A stretch of DNA of 64,000 nt from Thalassomonas sp. M1454 (lineage in GTDB: Bacteria > Pseudomonadota > Gammaproteobacteria > Enterobacterales > Alteromonadaceae). Position 1 is the stretch's first letter, and each line of letters opens with the position of its first letter. The stretch covers positions 62,001 through 126,000 of the forward strand of contig NZ_VKDD01000004.1 in assembly GCF_007097525.1 (NCBI RefSeq). The letters run 5' to 3'. The position numbers and the translations under genes are program-made. The notes beneath the pieces were generated by a model that was not told where the DNA came from, did no database searches, and worked only from the letters and a program-made list of their open reading frames with translations. Positions 35,679-44,721 of the stretch are shown here, piece by piece.

Positions 35679-36719
35679 TTGAACCAATACCCAAGCACCA
35701 ATAAAGGTTTCTCACTTAATTTAATTGACGATATGGAAGCACCACTTTCTGAGCGAATATCACTATTAGAAAAACCACTACCTAAATTAAAACCCGGGCA
35801 GGTGTTAGTTAAAATGCTAGCTGCGCCAATTAACCCATCAGATCTTGTTTATTTAATGGGTAAATACGGCTTACCCCCTGTTGATGGCGCTTTTGTTGGT
35901 TTTGAAGGCTGCGGTATTGTGGTCAGTGCTAATGCGGGTTTATATGGTAAGTGGTTAACTGGCAAGCGAGTAGCAATCTCAGCACAACCGGGTGGTGATG
36001 GTGTTTGGGCTGAATATGCGATTACTAAAGCAAACTATTGCTTACCGGTACGTAAAGACATTAGTGACGTGCAAGCTTCAACCATTATAGTAAACCCTTG
36101 TACGTCTGTATGTTTAGTAGAGCGAGCAATAGAATTAGGCGCTAAAGCGGTAGTAATTAACGCGGCTGCAAGCCAAGTTGGTAAAGGGGTTATTCGTTAC
36201 GCACAAATGCGCAATATTAAAACCATTGCTACGGTACGCTCTGCTGCGAATGTTGAAGCATTACAAAAACTCGGTGCTGATAAAGTATTGGTCAGCAGCG
36301 ATGAAACTTATAAAGATGAGTTAAAAGTAGCGTGTAAAGCAATGCAAGCCACCGTATTACTTGATGCAGTTTCTGATATTGATACGCCAACTGTTATGTC
36401 GTGTATGCCAAATAAATCAACCGCCATAGTTTATGGTCGCTTAACTGAAACACACGACCCTATTGGTGGCCAATTTGCTGTTGGCGATGTAATTTTTAAG
36501 CAACATAAAGTGGAAGGTTTTTGGTTAGCCACCTACATTGGCAATGCTAAACCATGGCAGGTATTAAGCTTAAGTAAAAAAGTGCAAAAGCTATTTGCTG
36601 ATGGTGTTTTTCAAACAGATATTTATGGTGAGTTTAATTTTGAGGACTTTCCAAAAGCTCTTGAGCATTACGCTTTGCATAAAAGCGATGGTAAGGTGAT
36701 TTTAAAACCTAACAATTAA
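35679..36719 (+). CDS. MDR-family quinone/enoyl reductase
   Basis: A 346-residue medium-chain reductase. It has the N-terminal GroES-like domain ('KPGQVLVKMLAAPINPSDLV', 'GFEGCGIVVSANAG') and an NADPH Rossmann fold ('AVVINAAASQVGKGVIRYAQ' and 'KTIATVRSAANVEALQKLGA'). No structural zinc Cys cluster is visible, so it is a zinc-free quinone-reductase/MECR-like enoyl reductase. It begins with TTG at 35679, supported by AAGGA at 35667-35671 with a 7-base gap. It could reduce an unsaturated intermediate of the catabolic locus, or be an ordinary quinone reductase. It is followed 55 bp later by the ABM gene on the same strand. Confidence 0.85.
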   Translation: MNQYPSTNKGFSLNLIDDMEAPLSERISLLEKPLPKLKPGQVLVKMLAAPINPSDLVYLMGKYGLPPVDGAFVGFEGCGIVVSANAGLYGKWLTGKRVAISAQPGGDGVWAEYAITKANYCLPVRKDISDVQASTIIVNPCTSVCLVERAIELGAKAVVINAAASQVGKGVIRYAQMRNIKTIATVRSAANVEALQKLGADKVLVSSDETYKDELKVACKAMQATVLLDAVSDIDTPTVMSCMPNKSTAIVYGRLTETHDPIGGQFAVGDVIFKQHKVEGFWLATYIGNAKPWQVLSLSKKVQKLFADGVFQTDIYGEFNFEDFPKALEHYALHKSDGKVILKPNN

Positions 36720-36774
36720 TAAGCTGATATATTGCTATACTTGCATTTGTGTTTATTTTAACTGGGAAAACGTA

Positions 36775-37062
36775 ATGTCAAAACTTACCATCGTTGCAAA
36801 TATTAAGGCTCACCCTGAAAAAATTGATTTAGTTAAGTCAGAGCTTGAAAAATTGATTCCTATTACACGAGCAGAAAAAGGCTGTATTCAATATGATCTT
36901 CATCAGGATAATGAAGACCCAGCTCATTTTTTATTTTATGAAAACTGGGAATCAAGAGAGCTTTGGCAAACACATATGAATGCACCACACTTGGCACAAT
37001 ACATGTCTGCTACAGAAGGTGCAGTTGCACAATTTACGCTAAATGAAATGACCGAAATATAA
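36775..37062 (+). CDS. ABM-family (YgiN-like) monooxygenase
   Basis: A 95-residue ferredoxin-like-fold protein with the antibiotic-biosynthesis-monooxygenase pattern ('LIPITRAEKGCIQYDLHQDN', 'HFLFYENWESRELWQTHM', 'HLAQYM'). Small dimers of this fold oxidise or isomerise quinols and aromatic rings, sometimes without a cofactor; IsdG-type relatives degrade heme. The residues seen fit the YgiN branch (a His at about 65-70), not IsdG specifically. It is co-directional with the quinone reductase 55 bp upstream, a pair that suggests quinol/quinone chemistry. Confidence 0.85.
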   Translation: MSKLTIVANIKAHPEKIDLVKSELEKLIPITRAEKGCIQYDLHQDNEDPAHFLFYENWESRELWQTHMNAPHLAQYMSATEGAVAQFTLNEMTEI

Positions 37063-37086
37063 TAAATACGCTATATGCAAGGCAAT

Positions 37087-37124
37087 AAAGGTGGAACTGG
37101 TAACCGCTTGCTCAGTTCCACTTT
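37087..37124. terminator. Hairpin between convergent ABM and symporter genes
   Basis: GTGGAACTG (37091-37099) pairs with CAGTTCCAC (37113-37121); A-run before and short T-run after. Probably works in both directions. Confidence 0.7.
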
Positions 37125-37161
37125 ACTACAAAATTTATCAAACTATTATCAGCCGCTTTTG

Positions 37162-38559
37162 TTATCGATTACGCCCAAACCAAGCAATAATAAATGCTAA
37201 TACAAATGGTACGATACGCTCTAAATAATCACCCGGTGGTGATGGAAATAAACTTAAAATTACAGACAAGAAAAAGCCTATAAAAATCGCAGCAAAGGCA
37301 TACTTGCCATCTACCGATTTGCTCATTACTTTCACAATTAATAAAGGGCCAAAGGCTGCACCTAAAGCATTCCACGCAAACAGCACTCGAGAAAATATAT
37401 CATCTGGTGCATACAGTGCGATTAGCATTGAAATAACACACATAATCACTACGGTTAAGCGTGAATAAAGTAGGCTATTTTTGTTGTTTTTATTTGCTGC
37501 TACATCATAAGAAACCGCTGAAGCGGATACTAATAATTGGCTATCCGCAGTCGACATAATCGCCGATAAAATAGCTGCTATGATCACACCCGCAACAACA
37601 GGTGGAAATAATTGGTTGGTAACGTCGAGTAAAGCTTGTTCACTATTCATTACCGGCTCAATCAATACTTTCGCCGACCAGCCAACAATCAACATGCCTG
37701 TGATTACTATTGCTGCCCAACCTACGGCAATTAATTTAGCTTGCTTAACTGACTTTTCATCACGCAAAGCCATCATTCGATTTACTACATGAGGCTGGCC
37801 GGGGTTTCCAAGTCCTATGGAAACCAATCCAAACACGAATGCTAAGGCTATAATGCCACTATGTTCGCCAGTGATACTCATTTGAGATTCAGTAAAGACA
37901 GTGCCCATTTGTTGCCACAACTCTGATGGTCCGCCAATAGCAAACAAAGCCGCAATAGGTAACACTAAAGCCGCCACTACCATTAATAAACCTTGTAAGG
38001 TGTCGGTTATACTCACTGCCCAAAATCCACCAAGCAATGTATATATAAGTATGATGGTTGTACCAAGTAATATGCTGCCTTCCATTGAAACATCAAAGGT
38101 AGAAGCAAAGGTTGTACCTGCCGCTTGAAACTGTGCCGCAATATAAAAGGTAAAGGCAACCACAATGCAAAGCGAACAAAGCCATAAGATAGGTTTAGTT
38201 AATTTATCACTGCCATTAGCTAATAGTTCCGTTAACGTGACTGACTTTTCAGCATCGGCTTTCTTTTGTAGGCGCGGTGCTAACCACATCCAGTTAAACA
38301 TATAGCCACCAACAACGGCTGGCACAATCCAAATAGCAGACAAGCCCATAGCATAGGCTGCGCCACTCATACCAAGTAATGTCCAAGCCGAAGATGCCGA
38401 TGCGGCAGAACTAACAGCGGCAACAACAGGTCCAAGGCCACGACCACCAATAAAGTAGTCTTCGGTGCTAGTTGTTTTTTTGTTGGCGTAAAAACCAATG
38501 CCTACAAGGATGATTTTGTAGATGATAAGGGTGACGAGAACAGTAGTAGTGTAATCCAT
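37162..38559 (-). CDS. Sodium:solute symporter, PutP-like
   Basis: A 465-residue inner-membrane transporter of the SSS family with about 12-13 helices. Diagnostic are 'FYANKKTTSTEDYFIGGRGL' (about 22-41), 'AVSSAASASSAWTLLGMSG' (Na+-site region), 'AILSAIMSTADSQLLVSASA' (the SSS signature) and 'GNPGQPHVVNRMMALRD'. The pattern is nearest to proline transporters; at 465 residues it is a little shorter than E. coli PutP (502). No proline catabolic gene lies near, so it may import another organic acid or amino acid used by the surrounding catabolic genes. It is divergent from the AbgT gene. Confidence 0.88.
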   Translation of the reverse strand: MDYTTTVLVTLIIYKIILVGIGFYANKKTTSTEDYFIGGRGLGPVVAAVSSAASASSAWTLLGMSGAAYAMGLSAIWIVPAVVGGYMFNWMWLAPRLQKKADAEKSVTLTELLANGSDKLTKPILWLCSLCIVVAFTFYIAAQFQAAGTTFASTFDVSMEGSILLGTTIILIYTLLGGFWAVSITDTLQGLLMVVAALVLPIAALFAIGGPSELWQQMGTVFTESQMSITGEHSGIIALAFVFGLVSIGLGNPGQPHVVNRMMALRDEKSVKQAKLIAVGWAAIVITGMLIVGWSAKVLIEPVMNSEQALLDVTNQLFPPVVAGVIIAAILSAIMSTADSQLLVSASAVSYDVAANKNNKNSLLYSRLTVVIMCVISMLIALYAPDDIFSRVLFAWNALGAAFGPLLIVKVMSKSVDGKYAFAAIFIGFFLSVILSLFPSPPGDYLERIVPFVLAFIIAWFGRNR

Positions 38560-38727
38560 AATGCTTTTTATTATTTTTGTTGGAATTAGGTAGAGGATAA
38601 CAATTTAACAGTAGAATTACATTATAGAAAAAGACAAAATATCCCTCGTTGGTACTTTGCAACTAGGTATGGCAAAATTACTCATCAATACATAATCAAA
38701 TAATTAGAACAAAAATACGGAGCTATT

Positions 38728-40263
38728 ATGTCAACATCAACTAGCTGGACAATGCGCGCTTTAGATAAGGTTGAGAAAGTCGGCAATAAATTACCTGATC
38801 CTGCCATTATCTTTGCATTTTGCTTATTTATCGTTTGGATCTTATCGGCAATTTTTTCACAAGTAACCTTTGATACTATCGACCCTCGAAGTGGTGAGGC
38901 GGTTGTGGTTAACAACTTACTCACTGGCGATAGTTTGGCCGACTTTTTATCTCGCATGGTAACAATCTTTACTGGCTTTGCGCCTTTGGGCGTGGTGTTA
39001 GTGGCTATGTTAGGTGTTGGTGTTGCTGAGCATTCTGGCTTTATTAGTGCCGGTCTTAAACGCATGCTTGACCGCACACCTAAAGCATTACTAACGCCTA
39101 TGGTTGTGTTGGTTGCTATTGTTAGTCACACTGCAACAGATGCTGGCTATGTGTTAGTTATCCCTCTTGCTGGTGTTATTTTCTATGCTATGGGCAGGCA
39201 CCCGCTAGCTGGTATTGCGGCAGCATTTGCAGGTGTGAGTGGTGGTTTTTGTGCCAACTTTATTCCTTCAGCTATTGACCCTTTACTACAGAGTTTTACT
39301 CAAAGTGCGGCGCAATTAATTGATTCAGATATCCAAATTAACCCGTTAAATAACTGGTTTTTTAACTCGGCTTCAACCTTGTTGGTTGTGTCAATTGGTT
39401 GGTATTTAACAGATAAAGTTATTGAGCCTCGCCTTAAAGATGTTGAAGTTGATGGCGACCCAAGCGAAATTCCTCGCTTTGATGAGCTTGACCAAAAGCA
39501 ATCTCGAGCACTTAAATATGCTAGTTTAGCTATGCTAGGTGGTATCGTTGCGTTAGTGTTTATCTTAATGCCAAGTGATTCGCCAATGCGTGATGCTAGT
39601 GGACAGTTAACCTCGTTCTCTGCCCCTATAATGCAATCTATTGTGCCGTTAATCTTTTTACTTTTCTTACTGCCAGGTGTTGTTTATGGCTATATGTCGG
39701 GCACCTTTAAGACCAGTAAAGATATGATTGATACCATGACCAAAGCAATGCAAGGCATGAGTTATTACATTGTTATGGCATTCTTCTGTGCTTTGTTTAT
39801 TGATGCTTTTGGTAAGTCTAATTTAGGTGCATTATTAGCGATTGAAGGCGCGGAAGTATTAAAGGCATTGCAGTTACCAAGTATGGTTACTATTGTTGGT
39901 ATTATATTTCTTACTGCTTTTGTTAATTTATTTGTCGGTTCATCTTCAGCTAAATGGGCATTGTTAGGGCCTATTTTTGTACCTATGTTGATGCAATTAA
40001 ACATTTCACCAGATTTAACTCAAGCCGCTTATCGCTTAGGGGATTCGTCTTCTAATATCATTACGCCGTTAATGCCTTATTTCCCGTTAGTGGTGGTTTA
40101 CTGTCAGCGTTATGTGAAATCAACGGGCATAGGTACTTTGTTATCGATTATGTTGCCTTACTCTATTTGTATCTTGTTACTGTGGACGGCCTTCTTACTT
40201 CTATATTGGGGCTTAGGCATACCGTTAGGAATTCAATCTAGTTATGTTTATCCAGCAGGATAA
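38728..40263 (+). CDS. AbgT-family transporter
   Basis: A 511-residue inner-membrane protein of the AbgT family (p-aminobenzoyl-glutamate uptake or sulfonamide efflux). It has 'NKLPDPAIIFAFCLFIVWIL' near the start, 'GVGVAEHSGFISAGLKRML', 'LVAIVSHTATDAGYVLVIPL', 'NFIPSAIDPLLQSFTQSAA', 'NLFVGSSSAKWALLGPIFVP' and 'RLGDSSSNIITPLMPYFPLV'. Two hairpin re-entrant regions with the Asn/Asp motifs of AbgT are recognisable. GGAG at 38719 gives a good RBS. Family members move aromatic amides, so a link with the local amide-hydrolase genes is possible but unproven. Confidence 0.92.
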   Translation: MSTSTSWTMRALDKVEKVGNKLPDPAIIFAFCLFIVWILSAIFSQVTFDTIDPRSGEAVVVNNLLTGDSLADFLSRMVTIFTGFAPLGVVLVAMLGVGVAEHSGFISAGLKRMLDRTPKALLTPMVVLVAIVSHTATDAGYVLVIPLAGVIFYAMGRHPLAGIAAAFAGVSGGFCANFIPSAIDPLLQSFTQSAAQLIDSDIQINPLNNWFFNSASTLLVVSIGWYLTDKVIEPRLKDVEVDGDPSEIPRFDELDQKQSRALKYASLAMLGGIVALVFILMPSDSPMRDASGQLTSFSAPIMQSIVPLIFLLFLLPGVVYGYMSGTFKTSKDMIDTMTKAMQGMSYYIVMAFFCALFIDAFGKSNLGALLAIEGAEVLKALQLPSMVTIVGIIFLTAFVNLFVGSSSAKWALLGPIFVPMLMQLNISPDLTQAAYRLGDSSSNIITPLMPYFPLVVVYCQRYVKSTGIGTLLSIMLPYSICILLLWTAFLLLYWGLGIPLGIQSSYVYPAG

Positions 40264-40284
40264 TTTCTAGCTAGTAAATACTTC

Positions 40285-40314
40285 AAAGGCGACTAATTTT
40301 AAGTCGTCTTTTTT
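40285..40314 (+). terminator. Terminator after AbgT gene
   Basis: AAAGGCGACT (40285-40294) pairs with AGTCGTCTTT (40302-40311), with one G-T pair, followed by further T. Confidence 0.75.
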
Positions 40315-40469
40315 ATGCGCACTCTATTTATTATTTGCACTAAAATTAATCATAAATTGTTATATGCCGATTTTTTTTTAGTTATCACAAAAAAATTATT
40401 GCCAACAAATAAAAGTTGGGTTAAAAATCTTTTATTCATTTTTAATATATTTTTTTTGAGGCAGTTAGC

Positions 40470-40838
40470 ATGGCTATAAATGAATTATCTAAAGACAGTT
40501 TTAAAACTACCCGTAGATTTTATGATGATAAAAACTATCCAAGAGGAATGGGGCGTTCAGGCGACTTTACTTACTCTGAAACGGAAATAGTTGAGCAATA
40601 TGGCGTTGCTTTTCAAGAGTTATCTGCTGGTACTCGTGAGCCTGTAACCGCTGAAGAAGAGCAGTTTGTAAAAGTCAGTAAAGGTGAGTTAGAACCGTCA
40701 ACTGATTATGAAAAGGCTTGGGTTAAATACCAAAATAAGACATTAACGCCTAAGCAATTCCATACCGTTTTTGGTAGCAATAAAGCGCAAGTTAATGAAG
40801 ATGATGAAAGCCCAGCAGATGATCTAGACTTAGAGTAA
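40470..40838 (+). CDS. maoP: MaoP (DUF413) macrodomain Ori protein
   Basis: A 122-residue cytoplasmic protein of family DUF413, matching E. coli YifE/MaoP along its length: 'FKTTRRFYDDKNYPRGMGRS', 'GDFTYSETEIVEQYGVAFQE', 'REPVTAEEEQFVKVSKGELE', 'EKAWVKYQNK' and 'FHTVFGSNKAQ'. In E. coli MaoP acts with the maoS site to organise the Ori macrodomain of the chromosome. The presence of MaoP supports a gammaproteobacterial host. It is monocistronic, preceded by a T-rich 150-bp stretch with no other feature that I recognise. A maoS-like site cannot be identified by eye. Confidence 0.9.
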   Translation: MAINELSKDSFKTTRRFYDDKNYPRGMGRSGDFTYSETEIVEQYGVAFQELSAGTREPVTAEEEQFVKVSKGELEPSTDYEKAWVKYQNKTLTPKQFHTVFGSNKAQVNEDDESPADDLDLE

Positions 40839-40973
40839 TCGTGCCATTTTATATTAAGGTGGCATAAAATTATTCCCAGTTCATTAACTAGGCTGGGAAA
40901 TTATAAGGTTGAAATTTACATTTTATCTAGTGAAATAAAAGTTGTTCTATTTGGGATTATACTCTCAATAATT

Positions 40974-41378
40974 TTGGCTTGTGTTGGTTTATGGAGTTGG
41001 AACCATCAGCCGACACAAGTGCCTACACAGCTAACTAAGCAAACGGGTTATGTTGTTGCTGTAAAAAAAATTAAAAGTAGGTATTCTGACTCGCTAGAAT
41101 TTGAGCTATCTAATCAAAAAGTATTTGTATATGACGGTATTTTGCCAAATCTTAATACAGTCTATAAAGCTCTGAGTAATGCTCAACAGGCGAGTGTTTA
41201 TTTGAGTGCTAATGAAATTTGGCAACTAGATGTAGACGGGCATATTATTTTGCCACCTGAGTCCGCCTTAAAAGCTCGACAAGAAAATGGCCAATATGGG
41301 CTAATATTAGCGCTAATGCTCTTACTTATCGCAGTAATATTGGTGTTCGTAGCCATTAAACATCAACGCTCTACTTAA
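40974..41378 (+). CDS. Small two-helix membrane protein, unknown; true start probably upstream
   Basis: The frame gives 134 residues from TTG at 40974, but this codon falls inside a hydrophobic helix. In frame upstream the sequence reads 'YKVEIYILSSEIKVVLFGII' and 'LSIILACVGLWSW', a natural N-terminal anchor, with AAGG at 40905. No ATG, GTG or TTG is in the right place, so initiation may use a rare codon (ATT at 40914) or a base error hides the start. A periplasmic beta-rich domain (about 15-100) and a C-terminal helix ('LILALMLLLIAVILVFVAI') follow. I recognise no family. Confidence 0.6.
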   Translation: MACVGLWSWNHQPTQVPTQLTKQTGYVVAVKKIKSRYSDSLEFELSNQKVFVYDGILPNLNTVYKALSNAQQASVYLSANEIWQLDVDGHIILPPESALKARQENGQYGLILALMLLLIAVILVFVAIKHQRST

Positions 41379-41385
41379 GCTTAAC

Positions 41386-41652
41386 TTATTGCTTTACGTG
41401 TTTTTTTAAAGACTCATCTAACTGCTTTTGATCATCTGCTTTTTTTCGTTTTAAATCGTCGCAATATTCATTATTTTGCAACTCTTTGCAATTACCAGCC
41501 ACTAAAACCATACCGTCGTCATCGTTATGTTTGTAATTGTCTTCATCAAGGTGTTTTGGCAGTTCAGGGGCAACATTGGCTTCTGGTCTTGGTTGAAAAG
41601 ATGCTGCGCATGAGCAAAGGGTAAATACTAGTAAGATGGGTAATACTTTCAT
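41386..41652 (-). CDS. Small lipoprotein, unknown
   Basis: An 88-residue protein with a lipoprotein signal ('LPILLVFTLCSCAAS'; the lipidated Cys is probably residue 15). The mature part is hydrophilic, rich in Asp, Lys and Asn, with two further cysteines ('GNCKELQNNEYC') that could form a disulfide, and a charged helix ('DLKRKKADDQKQLDESLKK'). No known family is evident. It is convergent with the two-helix protein gene, 7 bp apart. Confidence 0.7.
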   Translation of the reverse strand: MKVLPILLVFTLCSCAASFQPRPEANVAPELPKHLDEDNYKHNDDDGMVLVAGNCKELQNNEYCDDLKRKKADDQKQLDESLKKHVKQ

Positions 41653-41661
41653 CAGGTCTCA

Positions 41662-41702
41662 CAAAAATAAAAAGGCTAATACACTTAAAGTATATTAGCC
41701 TT
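41662..41702 (-). terminator. Terminator of the glutaryl-CoA dehydrogenase-like gene
   Basis: AAGGCTAATA (41672-41681) and TATTAGCCTT (41693-41702) form a 10-bp stem; on the minus strand it is followed by a T-rich run (CCTTTTTATTTTTG). Confidence 0.8.
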
Positions 41703-41726
41703 AAATTTAACGTTTAGCTTTGGTTT

Positions 41727-42908
41727 TTAATAAAACGCTTGTAAACCTGTTTGCGCACGGCCAAGGATAAGGGCGTGTACATCATGCGTACCTTCGTAAG
41801 TATTAACAGTTTCTAAGTTAATCATGTGACGAATTACGTGGAATTCATCAGCAATACCGTTACCACCGTGCATGTCACGAGCCATACGCGCGATCTCAAG
41901 TGCTTTACCACAGTTATTACGCTTAACTAATGAAATCATTGCTGGTTCAAAGCGCTTCTCATCAATTAAACGACCTACGCGCAGTGATGCTTGTAAACCT
42001 AGGGTAATTTCAGTTTGCATATCGGCAAATTTCTTTTGGAATAATTGCGTTTGTGCTAATGGCTTACCAAACTGTGTTCTGTCTAAACCATATTGACGGG
42101 CACGGTGCCAACAATCTTCAGCAGCACCCATAGCGCCAAATGAAATACCGTAACGAGCCATATTTAAACAGCTAAACGGACCTTTCAAACCACGTACATC
42201 AGGGAACATATTTTCTTCAGGAACAAATACGCTGTCCATTACGATTTCGCCGGTGATAGAAGCTCTTAGCGACATTTTACCTTCAATTTTAGGAGCAGAA
42301 AGACCTTTCATGCCTTTTTCTAAAACGAAACCACAAATTTGATTGTCGTGTGCTTCACTTTTAGCCCAAACAACAAATACGTCAGCAACTGGGGAGTTGG
42401 TGATCCACATTTTGCTACCCGTTAGTTGGTAACCACCTGGCACTTTCTTAGCACGAGTTTTCATGCCCGCAGGATCTGAACCTGCATCAGGTTCAGTTAA
42501 ACCAAAACAACCAATCCACTCACCAGTAGCAAGCTTAGGTAAATACTTTTCTTTTTGTGCTTCGCTACCCCAAGTGTTGATAGGGTGCATAACAAGTGAT
42601 GACTGCACACTCATTGCAGAGCGGTAACCACTGTCTACACGTTCTACTTCACGAGCAACTAAGCCGTATGAAACGTAAGAAACACCTGAACAACCGTAAC
42701 CATTAATCGTTGCACCAAGTAAACCAAGTTCACCAAACTGACGCATAATGTTGGTATCAAATACTTCATTACGGTTAGCCATAAGAATACCTGGCTGTAA
42801 TTGCTCTTGGCAAAAATCACGAGCCATATCACGGATCATGCGTTCGTCTTCACTTAACTGATCGTTAAGTAATAAAATGTCTTCCCAGTTAGATTGCACT
42901 GCGCTCAC
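41727..42908 (-). CDS. gcdH: Glutaryl-CoA dehydrogenase-like acyl-CoA dehydrogenase
   Basis: A 393-residue flavoenzyme. The GcdH pattern is clear: '[18 protein letters not shown]', '[20 protein letters not shown]', '[20 protein letters not shown]' (FAD site), '[20 protein letters not shown]' and '[20 protein letters not shown]', where the Glu in 'YEGTHD' is the catalytic base. GcdH oxidises and decarboxylates glutaryl-CoA to crotonyl-CoA in lysine and aromatic catabolism; electrons go to ETF. It stands alone, divergent from the amidase gene across a region with a GACATATGTC palindrome, so the two may be co-regulated. A related dicarboxylyl-CoA substrate is also possible. Confidence 0.85.
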   Translation of the reverse strand: MSAVQSNWEDILLLNDQLSEDERMIRDMARDFCQEQLQPGILMANRNEVFDTNIMRQFGELGLLGATINGYGCSGVSYVSYGLVAREVERVDSGYRSAMSVQSSLVMHPINTWGSEAQKEKYLPKLATGEWIGCFGLTEPDAGSDPAGMKTRAKKVPGGYQLTGSKMWITNSPVADVFVVWAKSEAHDNQICGFVLEKGMKGLSAPKIEGKMSLRASITGEIVMDSVFVPEENMFPDVRGLKGPFSCLNMARYGISFGAMGAAEDCWHRARQYGLDRTQFGKPLAQTQLFQKKFADMQTEITLGLQASLRVGRLIDEKRFEPAMISLVKRNNCGKALEIARMARDMHGGNGIADEFHVIRHMINLETVNTYEGTHDVHALILGRAQTGLQAFY

Positions 42909-42949
42909 GTTTTTCTCCCATTAAGGTTTTTGCTTTTTTCAGTTTAATT

Positions 42950-42959
42950 GACATATGTC
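42950..42959. promoter_or_regulatory. Palindrome in the gcdH/amidase divergent region
   Basis: GACATATGTC is a perfect 10-bp palindrome overlapping a TTGACA box (42948-42953). A related GATATGTC half-site lies at 43041-43048, nearer the amidase gene. A shared regulator is likely; it is not in the window. Confidence 0.45.
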
Positions 42960-43081
42960 TATTGTCATTCACTGTGGCATTGCCTTGTTTTTATACGTCA
43001 TTAATAATGATTGAAAGCATATCAATGCAAATGTTATAAAGATATGTCAAATATCAATTTTGCCATTAAAACGAGAGCCCT

Positions 43082-43750
43082 ATGCAAACTACAACATTAA
43101 CAGCAAAAGAAATTTATTTAGAAATCAAAGCTAATCCTAGCAGAAAAAAATTCGGCTTTGGTAAAAAGGCGGTATTAGTAAATATTGATCCGCAAAAAGC
43201 GTACACCTGTGTTGACGAGTTTAAAACCGCATACGAAACAGACCCTAAGCAAATGGACTACGTAAATGAATTAGCTAAAGAGTTCCGCAAGCTAGGTTGG
43301 CCTGTAGTATGGACCCATGTTGCCTATATGGAAGATGCATCGGACGCCGGTATTTGGGGCACAAGAACCGACACCGAAGACTCTTTGCAAAACATAAAGT
43401 TTGACTCACGTCGCAGTGAGTTTGATGACCGATTAGAAATAGATAAAGTTAAAGATGTTATTTATCTAAAGAAAATGCCATCAGCGTTTTTTGAGACACA
43501 ATTACAGTCTTTATTAGTATGGCATCAAGTTGATACGGTAATTCTTACTGGTGGCTCTACTTCAGGCTGTATTCGCGCTACTGCGGTAGACAGCCTATCT
43601 CGTGGTTACCGTACTATCGTTCCTGAAGAATGTGTAGCCGATAAACATGAAAGCTACCACTACGCCAATTTAACTGATTTATTATTAAAATACGCCGATG
43701 TTGAAGACGTAGCCGACGTAAAAGCTTGGTTACAATCGCAAGGCGAATAA
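43082..43750 (+). CDS. Isochorismatase-family amidase (cysteine hydrolase)
   Basis: A 222-residue cysteine hydrolase of the N-carbamoylsarcosine-amidase/RutB/nicotinamidase superfamily. The catalytic triad is visible: Asp in 'AVLVNIDPQKAYT' (about 39), Lys in 'YLKKMPSAFFETQL' (about 138), Cys in 'GGSTSGCIRATAVDSLSRGY' (about 170). The cis-peptide region before the Cys is intact. Such enzymes hydrolyse small amides, carbamoyl groups or half-amides, releasing ammonia. It is the first gene of a three-gene plus-strand operon with two PuuE-like hydrolases, which suggests that it acts on the linear amide after ring opening. Confidence 0.88.
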   Translation: MQTTTLTAKEIYLEIKANPSRKKFGFGKKAVLVNIDPQKAYTCVDEFKTAYETDPKQMDYVNELAKEFRKLGWPVVWTHVAYMEDASDAGIWGTRTDTEDSLQNIKFDSRRSEFDDRLEIDKVKDVIYLKKMPSAFFETQLQSLLVWHQVDTVILTGGSTSGCIRATAVDSLSRGYRTIVPEECVADKHESYHYANLTDLLLKYADVEDVADVKAWLQSQGE

Positions 43751-43761
43751 AAGGTAATACG

Positions 43762-44721
43762 ATGAAATCTAATCCTGAATACTACGATTATTGGCCTTAT
43801 CAAAATCGTCCAAAGATCACTTGGCCTGGTGGCGCAAAAGTAGCTTTTTGGGTTGCGCCCAATATTGAATTCTACGAATTAAATCCACCTAAAAACCCTC
43901 ATCGTGCAGCATGGCCACAGCCAAACCCTGCCGTACCTGGATATAGTATTCGCGATTATGGCAACCGAGTTGGCCATATTCGTCAAATGGAGCTATTAGA
44001 AAAATACGGTATTCGTGGGTCAATTTCATTATCTACCGCGCTGTGTGACCACCATCCTGAGATTATCGAAATGTGTAGTGAACGCGACTGGGAATTTTTT
44101 AGTCATGGCATTTACAACACACGTTATACCTATGGTATGAGTGAGCAACAAGAACGCGATATGATCAAAGACTCAATGGAGACTATTTATCGCAGCACTG
44201 GCCAAAAATGTGCGGGCTATTTAGCGCCTGCCTTGTCTCATTCTGATCACACTATCGATTTATTTGCTGAAGTTGGCAGCGAATTATTTGGTAATGATGC
44301 TGGTATTTATACCTGTGATTTATTCCATGATGACCAGCCAACTAACATTCACACGCGCAGCAATAAGCGTTTTGTTTCTATTCCTTATTCACTAGAAATG
44401 AATGACACCATAGCGTTTGTGGTCAATAAAATAGAACCGCGCCGTTACGGACAAATGCTTAAAGATAACTTTGATCGTTTATACCAAGAAGGCGAAGAAT
44501 CTGGCACGGTAATGTGTATTCCCACCCATAACTACCAAGTGAGTTGTCCACATCGTATTAAGGCGTTTGAAGAAGCACTCGACTACATTACTTCTCATGA
44601 TGATGTTTGGGTGGCGACAGGCCGTGAAATTGCCGAGTACTACCGTGATAATTACTTTGACATGATGAAAGCCGATATTGATGATCGGGTGTTATCGTTA
44701 AATACTAAGGGAGCTAAATAA
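43762..44721 (+). CDS. Polysaccharide-deacetylase-fold hydrolase, PuuE/imidase-like (1)
   Basis: A 319-residue NodB-fold hydrolase. The start at 43762 has an AAGGT box (43751-43755); the open frame extends upstream only through the end of the amidase gene. Blocks: 'YSIRDYGNRVGHIRQMELLE', 'EFFSHGIYNTRYTYGMSEQQ', 'GYLAPALSHSDHTIDLF' and 'CIPTHNYQVSCPHRIKAFE'. This is the branch that contains allantoinase PuuE and a cyclic imidase, not chitin deacetylases. No signal peptide is present, so the substrate is a small cytoplasmic molecule. Hydrolysis of a cyclic amide or imide bond fits the amidase neighbour. It overlaps the next gene by one base. Confidence 0.82.
   Translation: MKSNPEYYDYWPYQNRPKITWPGGAKVAFWVAPNIEFYELNPPKNPHRAAWPQPNPAVPGYSIRDYGNRVGHIRQMELLEKYGIRGSISLSTALCDHHPEIIEMCSERDWEFFSHGIYNTRYTYGMSEQQERDMIKDSMETIYRSTGQKCAGYLAPALSHSDHTIDLFAEVGSELFGNDAGIYTCDLFHDDQPTNIHTRSNKRFVSIPYSLEMNDTIAFVVNKIEPRRYGQMLKDNFDRLYQEGEESGTVMCIPTHNYQVSCPHRIKAFEEALDYITSHDDVWVATGREIAEYYRDNYFDMMKADIDDRVLSLNTKGAK

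Noticed and set aside
36775-37062. A heme-degrading IsdG-type enzyme
   Set aside because: It would fit the tetrapyrrole idea, but the sequence matches the YgiN branch and lacks clear IsdG-specific residues.
43726-43761. An earlier start for the first PuuE-like hydrolase
   Set aside because: It would run inside the end of the amidase gene with no RBS; ATG at 43762 has an AAGGT box and matches the family N-terminus.
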